Below, piece by piece: positions 22,143 through 33,386 of a stretch of 64,000 bases of DNA. Both the position numbers and the translations under genes were made by a program. The notes beneath the pieces are model-generated. The model was not told where the DNA came from, did not search any database, and saw nothing but the letters and a program-made list of their open reading frames with translations. Origin of the DNA: Sphaerulina vaccinii (lineage: Eukaryota > Ascomycota > Dothideomycetes > Mycosphaerellales > Mycosphaerellaceae); the NCBI GenBank assembly GCA_022570795.1, contig JAKUDP010000003.1, positions 186,001 to 250,000 of the forward strand, in the 5' to 3' direction. Position 1 is the first letter of the stretch. Each line of letters begins with the position of its first letter.

Positions 22143-22823
22143 CTACAGCTTGGCCAATCTAGGAGCTCTCCAGCTCCCCACAAGACCTTCTGGAGACTGT
22201 CCCAGGACGGGATCATGCTCAGGCGTGGGCACCGACCATACTTGTTGAAAATGCCCATCGTCCTTCTGTCCAACCGCAAAGTCCCATTGGCTTCCAATAG
22301 GATATGCTCCTAGCATGGTGTAGCCATCCAACTTGATCTTAGTCAAAACTTCTCTGGGATTGTCCAGCTTCTGAGACCACTCTGCAGTTCTTCCAGGTGT
22401 AAGCAATTCAAACGACGCTGGCGTGGGATCATATGTCTTGTGTGCAAGTCCAGCTGGCAGAACGAAGACATCTCCAGCTTTGGCATGAAGTTCAAGGGCA
22501 CCACTTTCCCAAGCTTTGCCATGAGTGTTTTCTTCAAGATCTTCAGAAGTATCTGCTACGCCAAATCTGATTGTTGCCGTACCAGATAAAACCGCCATGC
22601 ATTCGTGTGCAGCAGAGTGGTAGTGTGATTCCTGAGTTGGTCCATAACGGAAGATCCATTGAACAAGCCAGCCATTGCGAGTGAAAATATCGTAGACATC
22701 TCCAGCATCATAGTGATCTGTCCCGGCTTTCTTGGATAGTATGCCAGGGTAGTGAAGCAGAGGATATGGGCTATTTGGAATGAGTGCCGTGGGCGGTAAG
22801 TGGTAGGCTCTGACTTCGACCAT
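22143..22823 (-). CDS. YjlB-like cupin domain protein
   Basis: A 226-aa single-exon protein of the RmlC-like cupin superfamily. Motif 1 is HYHSAAHECMAVLSGTA, giving the HxH...HE metal ligands. Motif 2 is AGDVFVLPAGLAHKT, with the last His. The YjlB branch signature LGAYPIGSQWD follows. The protein is longer than bacterial YjlB by an insert between the two motifs (DTSEDLEENTHG) and by a linker after motif 2. It probably binds a divalent metal such as Fe, Mn or Zn. The reaction is not known for this branch; related cupins are dioxygenases or isomerases. The start ATG at 22823 fits the bacterial N-terminus. The gene is intact. Confidence 0.85.
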   Translation of the reverse strand: MVEVRAYHLPPTALIPNSPYPLLHYPGILSKKAGTDHYDAGDVYDIFTRNGWLVQWIFRYGPTQESHYHSAAHECMAVLSGTATIRFGVADTSEDLEENTHGKAWESGALELHAKAGDVFVLPAGLAHKTYDPTPASFELLTPGRTAEWSQKLDNPREVLTKIKLDGYTMLGAYPIGSQWDFAVGQKDDGHFQQVWSVPTPEHDPVLGQSPEGLVGSWRAPRLAKL

Positions 22824-23027
22824 TTTGGAGAGATGTAGAAGACTCGATGTGAGCTGTGATGGTTAGTGAAGCATACCTTGTGATGATTGCTATGTATGTA
22901 TGTCGTCTGTGAATGATGATAGTCGGTATTGGAGTGCGAGAAGGAGCGGATTCCAATGCCTGTTTTGTAAGATGGCGCACCGACTATTAGTAAGCGGTAT
23001 ACTTGTGGACTATCCTCAGCTCAACGC

Positions 23028-24719
23028 TCAGAACCTCTCCTTGCACTTCGCTAGGCGATCTTCTTGCTCCTCGCCAGTACCGCCTCTCTTCTTGCACTTC
23101 TCCAAGGAGCACTGAGCATAATCTGATTCTCCGCCGCCATCTTCTGGGACTCTTGCTAGACGAGCCCACACCTTCTCCCCTACATTCGAATCTGGTTCGG
23201 CCTTTTCCCAGACCTCGATCACTTTGTACAGACCATCGTAGCGAACACCTGCCCTGAGGCTATCGTCACCTTTACCAGGCTTCCGCAGAACACGAATAGG
23301 CGTCCCATTTGCCCAAGAAGCCCTGATTGCTCCTGCTGACCTCTCAAGGCGTGCTATTTGACTTGCAGAAGTGTTCTCATTAGGTGCTGTACTTCTGATC
23401 TTCTTCCCTTCTGAGTTCAGCACCACTGTATCAGTAACTGAATACTTGATATCTCCATTCTCAAACACATCATTGCGGTTCAGCGATATGAGCACAGAGT
23501 ACACTCCAACAGCGCTGAAGTGGACACCAGCTTGAGTCGCTCCATGTGCAGCGTCCCAGGATGCACAGAGGATGAATGGATACCAGGTGCCTGGTGTGAT
23601 GCCGTTGTGGCCAAAGGTATTGGCGCTACGCCGCTGATTGACATAAGCAGGATTGTAGCAATACGACATAAGCCCGCGACTGCCCTTCTGATGCCGAAGT
23701 GCCAATCCGTGCATCAGGTTGTCCTTACCCCAATATGGATGTTTCAGTGGCGGTATTCTCATCTTAGGATAGTCTCGGACTGCGTTGCATCGATCGAAGA
23801 GCCAAGCACCTCGTTGCTTGATCATCGCTGCTTGACCGGCATACTGACTGAATCTTTCGGGTTGTACTCGGTGTAGCTTGAGAGCAATCTGCTCCAACAC
23901 TTCTCTGGTCCCTGCGCCGATGGCAATGGTTGCGTCAATCCAGTCAAGAGATATGTCTAGACGTTGAAAGAGATTGCCAGGAGTCCACTGTGCCTCTTCC
24001 TTGTCCTTCTCGTTCTCTGTACAATCAACCCCAGCTTCTTCACCAGTAGAGGAGAGTTCAATCCCTTCTTGCTTCTTGACCTCAGAATCGCGCTTCTCGC
24101 ACGCCGGCTCTTCGACTTCCTCCTTCTCCTGTATCTTCGTTTTGATGAATTCCTCCTCTTCATTGTCATCTCTTGCTTTTCCTTCGGTGTCAATGCTTCT
24201 CTCGACTACCCTCTCTTCGACACTTTCTGGCCTCCTCGCCTGGTCTTCCTCTTCGCTATTTTGTTCTTCATACAAGAATAGTTCTATTAGCAGATCTTTC
24301 AGTACAACATTGTTCACATAGGCCATGTTGACAGCTTCGCTCGAGCCATACGCTGGTGGATCAAGCGGATCTTCGGGTGCTACATCGCGTGGAGTAGACA
24401 ATGCCGCAGATTCTGCTTGTTGGTGTTCTGCATCTGGTGGCTCTCTTTCGGAGCAGGAACCTGGAACGCGTTCGTCGCCCACGCCAGACAACTTCGCTTG
24501 CGAGTCAATCGCATCCTCGTCTATTGAATAATCCAAGGTCGTAAGCTCAGCCTGGAGGACTTCTGCGATGGGTACTTCCTCTTTTGAGTCAGATTCTACC
24601 ATGCGGTCTTCGCTCAAGCCGGACGTTTTGGCTTTCGACTTTTTGCTCTTCTTCGAAGACTTCCCTTCCGTCTTCTTGACCTTCTTGGGCGCAGCATTTG
24701 CTTTCTTCGTCTTGATCAT
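23028..24719 (-). CDS. SRA-YDG domain protein with charged N-terminal tail
   Basis: A 563-aa single-exon protein. Residues 1-30 are Lys-rich (KKTEGKSSKKSKKSKAK), likely a nuclear signal. Residues ~30-265 are acidic and low in complexity. From about 365 the sequence matches an SRA-YDG fold: AGVHFSAVGVYSVLISLN, then NGDIKYSVTD, then NGTPIRVLRKPGKGDDSLRA and the hallmark VRYDGLYKVIEVWEKAE. SRA domains flip and read modified cytosine (hemi-methylated or 5mC/5hmC) in UHRF1, SUVH and bacterial restriction enzymes. No SET, RING, PHD or nuclease motif is visible, so it may be a reader without its usual effector. A conserved-looking helical region (residues ~265-360, GNLFQRLDISLDWIDATIAIG) precedes the SRA. 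Confidence 0.8.
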   Translation of the reverse strand: MIKTKKANAAPKKVKKTEGKSSKKSKKSKAKTSGLSEDRMVESDSKEEVPIAEVLQAELTTLDYSIDEDAIDSQAKLSGVGDERVPGSCSEREPPDAEHQQAESAALSTPRDVAPEDPLDPPAYGSSEAVNMAYVNNVVLKDLLIELFLYEEQNSEEEDQARRPESVEERVVERSIDTEGKARDDNEEEEFIKTKIQEKEEVEEPACEKRDSEVKKQEGIELSSTGEEAGVDCTENEKDKEEAQWTPGNLFQRLDISLDWIDATIAIGAGTREVLEQIALKLHRVQPERFSQYAGQAAMIKQRGAWLFDRCNAVRDYPKMRIPPLKHPYWGKDNLMHGLALRHQKGSRGLMSYCYNPAYVNQRRSANTFGHNGITPGTWYPFILCASWDAAHGATQAGVHFSAVGVYSVLISLNRNDVFENGDIKYSVTDTVVLNSEGKKIRSTAPNENTSASQIARLERSAGAIRASWANGTPIRVLRKPGKGDDSLRAGVRYDGLYKVIEVWEKAEPDSNVGEKVWARLARVPEDGGGESDYAQCSLEKCKKRGGTGEEQEDRLAKCKERF

Positions 24720-24941
24720 TGCCTCTATCGTGCATGTTCATCGAAATGCAGGTCGGATGAGAGCGATAGCTGATCAACATGCTGTGATCTGTCTACTCGT
24801 TAGCTGTTAATGACAGACCATGCTCACGTATTCCAGCGACGATTAGAAGAATCCAGGCGAATGTGGCAGAAAGTCGCAGCTAGGTCAGTGAATTAATGCA
24901 GCTAATGTACAAGTCAAACGCAGACGAGCTGTCGTCCTTCA

Positions 24942-26135
24942 TCATTCGTGAAGCAAAGGCTGGCTTGCCCACATGAAAGGTCCTACACCTTTGTAGTCGT
25001 TTACTGCAAGAGGAACACCAATGTAGTACTGCTTGAACATTAGTGACTCGCATGAACACAGACAGAGAAGACTCACCTCATATGTAGCATTCCCGCTCAA
25101 GCTTCCCACTGAAACAGTGCCTTCCCACCTCATAGTTCCATTATTCGTGTTATTCACAACAAATTTGTTCATAAGCAACTCGTAACCCTTCTCGGCGCTA
25201 GCGTAGTAGTCCTCAGAGGGCAGGTAGCCATCTTCAATGCCCTTCAGCATCCCGTAAGTGAACATGGCACTCGCCGAACTCTCGATGTAGTTGCCTTCCA
25301 TGCCAGGATAAGGTTCGTTCATGATCAGCCACCAGCCTCCAGACTCTGAGCACTGGTGACTCTTGATTGACGCTGCAAGAGTGACAAAGTAGTCCAGCAG
25401 CTTCTCCTTCCCAGGATGTGTCGCTGGTAGTAGAGGAATGACTTCTAACAGAGCGATGAAGTACCAGCCCACAGCTCGACTCCATACATTCGGCGCTGCA
25501 CCAGTAATTGGATCTGCCCAGACTGCAGTCTTGCTCTCATCATACCCGTGAACTAGCAACCCAGAAGTGTGATTCCTGCAGTGTTCTTCGATAAGACCGA
25601 ATTGTAACACAATATGATCCCAAGCCGTCTCGTTGGCAGAGTCGAATAGAGAAGTCCAGCGAGCGTAGAACGAATCGGCCATGAAGATCCCATCGAGCCA
25701 CATCTGGTTCGCATAGATTGGAGCACGATGGAAGAAACCTCCTTCTGCGTTTTGGGGGTGGCGGTTGAGTTGGTTTCGAACAATGCTGGCAGCGGTCTTG
25801 TACTTGGCTTCACCTGTGCGGATGTACCACCAGAGGAAGTTGTTGGCCATGCGATAGTCGTCTAGGGAGTAGTATGTGAGGTTCCAGTCTGCGATGGATC
25901 CATTGTTGAGAACGACTACGTCGTCGATCTGCGATCGATACCAGTCTACCAGGGTCTCATTCCCAGTGAGAGCAATTGCTGCTTCGTAGCCAGTGTAGAG
26001 GACGGAGGTTGTGTAGTGGTAGTCCTGTTTCACGCCTTCGCGGATGTAGGTATCGGCGGCCCAGATGAGGTACTCAGCTGGAGTCAGAGTTGCTGCTGCT
26101 GCGGTTAGAGGTGCCAGAAGGCACAACCACTTCAT
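24942..26135 (-). CDS. Secreted GH105 unsaturated rhamnogalacturonyl hydrolase
   Basis: Removes unsaturated galacturonic acid from the ends of rhamnogalacturonan fragments made by pectin lyases. A signal peptide (MKWLCLLAPLTAAAA) opens at the ATG at 26135; upstream codons start with TTG. The (alpha/alpha)6 barrel follows, with the family blocks DDYRMANNFLWW, FFHRAPIYANQMWLDGIFMA, WSRAVGWYFIALLEVIPLLP and SSASAMFTYGML. A 45-nt GT-AG segment (25032-25076) interrupts the C-terminus. Removing it restores the family sequence YEQYYIGVPLAVNDYKGVGPF; it keeps frame if retained. The spliced product is 382 aa. Several N-glycosylation sites agree with secretion. It suggests growth on plant cell walls. 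Confidence 0.88.
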   Translation of the reverse strand: MKWLCLLAPLTAAAATLTPAEYLIWAADTYIREGVKQDYHYTTSVLYTGYEAAIALTGNETLVDWYRSQIDDVVVLNNGSIADWNLTYYSLDDYRMANNFLWWYIRTGEAKYKTAASIVRNQLNRHPQNAEGGFFHRAPIYANQMWLDGIFMADSFYARWTSLFDSANETAWDHIVLQFGLIEEHCRNHTSGLLVHGYDESKTAVWADPITGAAPNVWSRAVGWYFIALLEVIPLLPATHPGKEKLLDYFVTLAASIKSHQCSESGGWWLIMNEPYPGMEGNYIESSASAMFTYGMLKGIEDGYLPSEDYYASAEKGYELLMNKFVVNNTNNGTMRWEGTVSVGSLSGNATYEVSLLCLCSCESLMFKQYYIGVPLAVNDYKGVGPFMWASQPLLHE

Positions 26136-28369
26136 TTTGCTGGTATGCCGAGAAGGAGAAGTGATGAGAATACAAACCCGGAACAATACATGATGTCTGT
26201 CAAGGAGATGTCCTTATACTTGCCTCGGACGCACGATCGCGTTATCTGCGAATTCACGGCTCCTTGATTCTTCCATATTGCTTCCACGAGGCTAAGACCT
26301 GTCAAGCTCGTAGTCGCTTAAATCGCACGAGAAGTCTAGGATCATTGTCTGGTGTATAGTGCTGCCAAGCATATCGCTGCATATCGCTGCGGGTCCTCGG
26401 ATTGTGCGAACGTCTAGCTTGCCTGGGCGTATATGCGACCTCGCCGCAATTGAGGTGCGCGTCGCGTTGTTGGTCATCATACTGGATGGCACTTCTTGAT
26501 AGATGTCGAAAACAAAGCATGGTTCTGTCGCTCTTCGTTGACCGGAAGGCGATAGAACAAATCGAGCATGTGGACCGCTTCTGTACTCGTCGAGGAAATG
26601 CATAGTCATGCTTAAGCGAGTATCCACTGATGGTCAACCAGGTTCGAAGATGAACGGTGATGCGATTGTCGTGAAGTGGACGCGAGAAGACGAGCAAACG
26701 GAGGCGGACAGGTCGGCCCGCACGGCCGAAAAATATACTTGGCACGGGGAAAACACTCACTTCCGCCGAGCTGAACCTCTCCTTCTCCTTCACGACATGT
26801 CACGGCCGTTGTACCGTGTCTCCACTATGAGCTGCATAGACTGCAGCAGAAGTATGATGCGTGGAGCATGACTTCCATCTCTTTCGATCCATATCATCAC
26901 GGTGTTGGTTGATACGACCCCTGCCAGAACATCAGGTTGAACAAGCAGCCTACCAGTCAAACACAAAGGCCCAGCAAGCACTCGACGAGCATTGAGAGAT
27001 CGAGGAACTTCGAACGGGACTGTGAGATGCTGCAATCCTAACGAACTCAAGACGATCCCGACTGGCAGCATTCTCAAGCGAACGCAGAAGATCAGGACGG
27101 GTCGAGCTTTGGCCATCGCGTCGACCACGAATTGACGACGAGCTTGCTGATAAGGAGAGAGTGGCCTTTACTTGTGATCGCTGGCTTCGGGACGAGCAAT
27201 TGAGACTAGAAGATGCTGCAGTTTCACCTCATCTCGAGACCTAACGCACTTGGATTGGCTCGGCAACATCCGCCGCTAGCTCATGTTTGCCTATCTTCAA
27301 AAATCCATAATATATCCCTCAGCCTTCCCTTGAGCTCTAAGGCCGCTTCTTTGCGACGGTCTATATGTGTTCTTTCGTTTCGACCACGCACATTAATTTC
27401 GGGAACTCGCTACGGCCTCTCAGACAGCGAAATGGCACTTTGGCCACCTAAACAGCTCGTCAAATCTCGATGTTTTAGCAGGGTCACAGGGTCAGGGGCC
27501 AGCAAGAATGCCGCCACGAACGAAGGGCAAGGAGTGAACGAAGCCTTGACCTGCTCGAGCAAGTAAGCAAACGTCTTGATCGACAACAACCAGCAAACCA
27601 CGCCCTTTGCATAATACTGACCCAGGAGCCAGGTGATGGCGATCACGTAGTGCGGATAGGTCTTTGTCTGGCACTTGGATTTGCGGCGAGGTATACTATC
27701 GAACCTATAACGGCATCATGAATCCTATAATCATCACGGAAGATATAAGAAACACTGCATCGGGCGAACTGCCATCCTCGAGCCACTTGTCTACCATGAC
27801 CGAATCAGCCTGATCTGCCAACCGCGAGCCTGGCTAGGTGTAGTGGGCTCTGCGTATTCACTGGACACGACCGTAATCATGCCAGCGGCGATGAAGGATG
27901 CGCCATTGCATAAGGGAGGAATGCGACAGCATTGACCTATATTCTCACAGAACGTTACGCCCCGAGATAAGACTCCTGGCCCGAGATTAGCACTACTGCT
28001 GCACCTGAAGCTATCGACAGCCAGTGAATGCGTGGATCCAGCCCTCTGTGTTGTGCCAGCCTCCATCGTGGCGGCTAAGAATAGACCGTTCAGTCTCTTC
28101 ACTGCATCTGCTGCGCTGAATTTGCATGTGAAGGAGATATTCGCAGCATCTGGAGCCCAGACCGGTCCTTAAGCGAGCCCATGCACCACGGAAAGATTCG
28201 TTATTATACTTCACTCATCGTGCACTCCATCGCGCAGAGGTATATATACTACAGAGATTCCCCTCCAACTTCCTGGACATCTTCCATCGATACTTCAGCA
28301 ACCTCTCTCTCAAGCGACAACAGTCTCCACATCATCTCAACATTACAAGCCATTGCTACCTCCGTTAGC
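26136..28369. other. 2.2-kb region without a recognised gene; TATA box at its right end
   Basis: Open stretches of up to 160 codons occur on both strands but none shows a domain, splice structure or signal peptide that I trust. One minus-strand piece (27410-27646) has a hydrophobic run (WLLGQYYAKGVVCWLLSIK) and might be a gene remnant. A TATATATA box at 28241-28248 lies about 130 nt before the ATG at 28370 and probably serves that gene. Confidence 0.4.
28241..28248 (+). promoter_or_regulatory. TATA box of the orphan gene at 28370
   Basis: The word TATATATA lies 122 nt upstream of the predicted ATG in a region otherwise of mixed composition. The position suits transcription start near 28275. 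Confidence 0.5.
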
Positions 28370-29558
28370 ATGTCTGCACCAAGTGTCTCAGCCACTTGGG
28401 CTCTCGACGGCTTCGAATGCGTCATCTACCCGAAGCAGAAGACGAGGAAGCCAGTCACCTCTCCGGTGGAGCATCACACGAAGCTCTACTCGCGGCCCCG
28501 TCGCTGGACCCGTCAGAGCAGAGGACACACTCGGAAAGACGACCTGCGCCAGAAGACCAGGAAAGGAGGCCTAGCCGATCGCAAAGGAAACGCTTTCCGC
28601 GCCTTAGATGTCGGGCTGCTTCCACCCTTCGCCCTTGGGCTCCCTTTCGAGATGCTGAGCATGATTCACCCCGATGTCATGAGCAATCCGCCGGAGGGCA
28701 CGTACCACAAGACAGCGATCCTCACCAAGACGACATCCGGCCATACCGCCCTGGTGACTGGTGCCCAGGAAATTGCCACGTTGTTATCGCTGAACACATT
28801 CTACAACAACTTCTTTGGCAGGTACCTGGAAGCGTTTATGCCAATGCATCTCACGCTCAAGGCTACGCTTCATCAGCTCAACGTCGACTATACCTGGCGT
28901 TTCGACATCGAGGCACTCAGCAAACTGCTGCCTACGTCTGCTCATGGACTGTATCTTCAGATTGACTGTAAAGCCAAGCCGATTGATTGCAAGACGGACG
29001 AACACATTACTCATCACCTCTCCCGACAACCATGCCATTGAGCGCGCAGAGTCCGAGCAAGCCGACAATGATGATGAGGAGGAGAATCAGGATCTGAGCA
29101 GCTTCATACAGGATAGTGCCAATCAGTGGTCCGGTATCCCATTCGGCTTCGCCCAGGTCGACACTGTGGCTGACGAAGCTCACTCAGAAGAGGATCTCAG
29201 CGGGAACATGACCACTCAGCCGGCCTTCAACGAGCTTATCACGGCATTGCACGCATCGACATGGACTGAGGACGTGGTGATCGAAATCAACATCGTTAGC
29301 GACGAGTTCAGCGTGGATGAGCAGGACCCAGAGAGCAGACCACACAATCCTGCATTCAACAGTCTGGTTGCGGCAGTGGAGACTATGCCCAATGTCAAGC
29401 GATACTGTGTGAGGTTGGGACGCTTTGGTGCGTTCGGCAGCCGAGAGAATGTCATTGGTTGGAACGGTGCTGGCGTGTCTCGCATCGATCATCAAATGGC
29501 CTTCTGGCAGTACGGTGAAGGTTACGCAAAGCTTTTCGAGGACTTACACATCTGGTAG
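28370..29558 (+). CDS. Orphan protein, two exons, function unknown
   Basis: From the ATG at 28370 one frame runs to 28950; natural-looking sequence then continues in another frame from 28994 to 29558. A 43-nt GTATCT...CAAG intron (28951-28993) joins them in phase and gives 381 aa. The N-terminal ~70 residues are basic (SRPRRWTRQSRGHTRKDD). The centre has LGLPFEMLSMIHPDVM and FYNNFFGRYLEAFMPMHLTL, reminiscent of the helical body of fungal F-box-like orphans. An acidic stretch follows (ADNDDEEENQDL), then a folded-looking C-terminus. There is no TM or signal peptide. I cannot name a function. A one-base frameshift is the alternative to the very short intron. Confidence 0.55.
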
Positions 29559-30213
29559 AGTGATTACGGAAGAGAACGAACACAAAATTCCCAGACCACG
29601 ACGAGGTATGGCGCCAGTTTTGAACTAGATGGGATGGGAAAGTTGAGACCGAATGAGCGGAGGAGATATGGATGAGAGTATACGAGAACATAGGGACTTT
29701 TGGGAACAGAAGCAAGCGACATCGGGGCTTTTGGAGTAAACGAGAAGCATAGGCAGGGAAGCCTCCGGGTACAGGGAGTGTGGGAGCCATGACGAAGGAG
29801 TAAGGACAACACCAACGGGGCCACGCGAAGGATCACGTGAAGCGCGGCAACATCGATCATTTCGGGCGGGGAGTAACACTGAGGACGTGAAAAGGGCGAT
29901 GAGCACGAGGGTCGACAGTTTGCGGATATGTATTTATACGGGGATTCAGCACAACAGCGGATGCATTTTGGACACGACTACAGGCCAAGAGGACAGTTTG
30001 CGGAGTATTCAGTCATCAATATTCCATTTCTGTTGAAGAGGCTCACACTTCCTCCTCTCTGCCCTCCCTACAACAGCCATGCCGAGCAATTTGCATATTA
30101 TACTGATCGAAAACCACAGCCAGGATTCAGAAACGATCAGCGCAATTCTCTTCACCTACAACCCACAACAACCCAATACCCATGATCAGCGATACTCCAC
30201 TGTATCCCATATC
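29559..30213. other. Convergent intergenic spacer
   Basis: This 655-nt gap separates the ends of the orphan gene and the small secreted gene. No coding feature is recognised in it. Confidence 0.45.
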
Positions 30214-30501
30214 TCAAGCACAATAAATATATCCTCTCCAAGATGAGTCAACACTACTACTACATCTCCAATTTCCCTCCGGAGCGAGCGTTCCTTCACG
30301 ATGGATCGGAAAGCCCGCATATTGTGTGTCGCGGCACTGTAGATGTCAGTCCAAATAGTCCAGAGTACATGTGTAGCCGAGACTTACGCAGTATGCATCT
30401 TGTCCTGAGGCACAGCCTGCAACGCCGGTATGACCGTGATCGCAGTAGAGTGTTTCTGCTGAAGCTAGAGCGAGTAGGGCGGCGAGGAGAAACTTGAACA
30501 T
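30214..30501 (-). CDS. Small secreted cysteine-rich protein (78 aa), effector candidate
   Basis: Exons 30388-30501 and 30214-30336 are joined across a 51-nt intron (GTAAGT donor, CTACAG acceptor). The product starts with a clear signal peptide (MFKFLLAALLALASA) and has a 63-residue mature chain with six cysteines at positions 20, 30, 38, 39, 63 and 77, the count expected for three disulfides. The unspliced reading would end shortly after Cys38, so splicing adds the last three cysteines. A TATATAA element on the same strand (30563-30569) sits about 60 nt upstream of the ATG. Size, secretion and cysteine content match fungal effector or antimicrobial-type proteins, but no family is recognised and the role is an inference. 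Confidence 0.75.
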
Positions 30502-30906
30502 GGTGGGTGTTGATGGGAAGAGAGGAGTGGATGGTTGAGTGATCGATGACTTAACCGGCTTGTTATATATCTGTTGTCTGGTGGCCTCGAAGCATTTCGT
30601 ATGTCTTGCCAAGCTGATGGCTTCTTCGTCTGGGCCTTTGCGAAGAAGAGTATAGCCAAGTGTCTGAACGATGAGCGAATGTTCAATACAAAATCGCCTG
30701 AAACATAGTCGTATGAACACCACTGTAGTGTCGGCCTTGGTCCGGGCTGTATCGTTGTTGTTCAGAAGCTGCACTGCCACGGAGCCGGAGGGTTCCTTCA
30801 CACTGATGCCGCTGGAGCTAAGTCTGTGTCTGCAGGTAAGTTACGGCTCAGAGTCGACCAGCGAACTTCTTATATACCACCCATTACACATTATCTACAG
30901 CCGACT

Positions 30907-33386
30907 TTACTCTACAAACCTCGTCCCTTTCCTCGGCCTGACAACATCCTCTCTCTCCCCAACAATAAGGGATCCTGTCGCAGTGCCTTCTAAATCCTCT
31001 CCAGGTCCATACCGATCATACCTCTGGTCCGCTGTCCCGAATCTCACTTGCACATCACCCATACTTCTCTCAATACCTCTACTTCCCGATCCAGAGGTCG
31101 CACTTCTCAGCAGCGGCGCCTCAAAAGCCTTGGCGATCTCAAATGGACTCATCGTGACTCTTAGTCCGAGTCTCCAGTATCCCCAGAAGATCGGTAGGAT
31201 GGCGAAAGCGGCCATGATCTCGAGAAGTGCCGCGCCAGCCCACCAGCGTAGGTCGGAGACGAAGACGTTCACTCGCAGCGTTTGCAGTGCTGTCACATTT
31301 TGTGTTAGAGATAAGCCGGGATCGAGTTGGGCAGTCATGTCGCCGTTTTCGTCGAAGAAGTTTGCGGCTGCAATGCCGGCTCTGAACATGAGGTTATTGA
31401 AGTCGTCGAGGATGGACTTTGTAGGATCGGCGAAAGAACTCCAGCAGAAGGAGGAGTTCAGTGTATACTTGTCAACCATGTTATTGAAGGAGTTCCTGTC
31501 AGGCATGATTTCTGCTCCAGTTTCTCGTGTGTCAGAGGAGGGGTCCATGGAGGCATTAGCAACGATGTGGCCTGCGAAGAAAGCTGCCAATCCACTGATA
31601 GTGAGCGGAACAGGAAGTTCGGTAGCATTAATGAAAGTGTTGTTGGCAACAGCCACAACCTTCGCTTCGCTGGGCGGTTTGGCGAACTTGATGACATCGT
31701 GGTCTTTGATCATAACATCGTATTCCAGTATTGCCGAAACGAGTGAGCAGGAAGTTTCGACGTACTGTCCGATGCAGTCGCTGAAGTTGGCGATCCCGAT
31801 GTGAAGGACAACTTCTTCAGGGCCGATGAAAGGTGGTTCGGGAGGTGCATCCTCTATGTGAGGCGAGTTGTGTAGCCTGTCGCGTAAGTCAATGTTGAAG
31901 AGTGGCATTGACGCCACTCGGCCAATAGCGCCAGAACCCCAGGTTGCACTTCTGTTGTGTAGAAGCTCGGCTGGAGTGAGTGGCCAGGTTTGCGAGGAAC
32001 AGTTCTTGATCATGACACCTGGACCATGCACAGTAGCTCGACAGTAGCCTTTACATCCGGTGATGTCGGCCACTAGCGTACTGTTGACAGTGTAATCGGT
32101 CAGAGCCGGATCAATCGCTTCGGCTACAAGCTGTCAGTGATGGCGCAAATGACAGAATGCTAGAACATACAAGTTGCTAATCCCCTGTCGCTGAACGTCC
32201 CGGAAAACGCAGTGGGCAGCTCAGGCGCAACTGGAAACTGGAGCGCGACTGTCGTGTTCTCATAAGTCGTCTGTACAGAGGAAGCCTTCTGCAGGAATGG
32301 ACCATCTGCCACAACCAGTACTGCGGCAATCATAGCTAGGGCCAAGACTGGCTCGTGATTGGCATTATAGATCGCTCGACATATGCCTTGACCAGACTCC
32401 CAATGTCTTCGAAGCAATCAGTCAGTATCTTCAAAGTCGACACATAGAACCATGACATACCGCTGCAAGCCCCTAACAGTACTCCCACGGTACGCCTTAT
32501 ACCACCACGCTATGGGTAATGCTTGGAGTAGCGCAAACTGCAACGATCTACTGATGATTGCAGACGAAATAGCTAGAAATACGCTCGGCGACCATGCCCA
32601 ATCTTCCACGTGCTTTCCATTGGAGCCTGTCAGAATCCCTAACGAGGCAAGCGCACAGCAGATCACCAGGATCAAAGCAGCGATGCCAGCGAGTGGAGAC
32701 GGTCGCAGCCATGTAGGTAGCCAAGTTGGCACATCTGGTGGTGGAGCGAGGCCTAGGTCTGAGGGGAATGAAGATGATCGGGAAATTTGTCGGACAAAGG
32801 CGCGTATGCCAGGTTTCTTGGAGTCTGTTGGACTTGTTGGAGTGTTGATCTGTATACTTGCTTTCTCATTGGTCTTAGCTTGGACATTACTCGTATCGTT
32901 GGGTTGAGAGAACGACGGATCCGTTGTGGCACAGTTGGATTTCTCTGCTGGAGTCTCCTTGCTGTCCTCGGTCGATTCTGGCAGGCATGGTGTACTCTTA
33001 GCCTTCTTCATTGTTGGCAAAGCCTGAATGCATGGTACTGGCGGCGGCGGTGGTGGTGGAAGAGATACAGGACGCGTATTCTCGAGAGGGGGCACTGTCA
33101 GGTCTGCGTGCAATTGTGGTGATGGTTCTGTTCGAGAACTCGTAGGTCGATGGAAGTATGTGATAGTTGCCGCAGAGTCTTGTCGTACATGATCTGCTTC
33201 GGAAGGGCGTTCTGTGGTCGGCGTGGGGACATTGTCACCAGAGATCTCGGATGACAGTGTTGATCCAGATCGTTGCGACAGACGTCTGTCCTGTAGCGTT
33301 GTGAGGAACTTCACATAATCCCCTTCCTCAGGCGCGCTTGAGCTTTTGGAGTCCACGTCGGACGCTTCAGAACGAGTGTCAGCCAT
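30907..33386 (-). CDS. Large polytopic membrane protein of unknown function (DUF3176-like architecture)
   Basis: Three exons (32461-33386, 32171-32406, 30907-32123) agree in phase and give 792 aa. The first 240 residues are a disordered Ser/Pro-rich cytosolic tail with a run of eight prolines. Two TM segments follow (AGIAALILVICCALASLGIL and the stretch before LPIAWWYKAYRG), then one in exon 2 (PVLALAMIAAVLVVADG) followed by PFLQKAS. A ~400-residue extracytoplasmic loop with many Asn-x-Ser/Thr sites and cysteines comes next, then a last TM (WWAGAALLEIMAAFAILPIFW) and a basic tail. This tail-TM-TM-loop-TM plan is common in uncharacterised fungal plasma-membrane proteins such as DUF3176; I claim resemblance in layout, not proven membership. 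Introns are 54 and 47 nt. Confidence 0.75.

Noticed and set aside
28951..28993. Frameshift in the orphan gene 28370-29558
   Set aside because: A 43-nt GT-AG segment restores frame; it is short, but comparable with the 45-nt introns seen elsewhere in the window.
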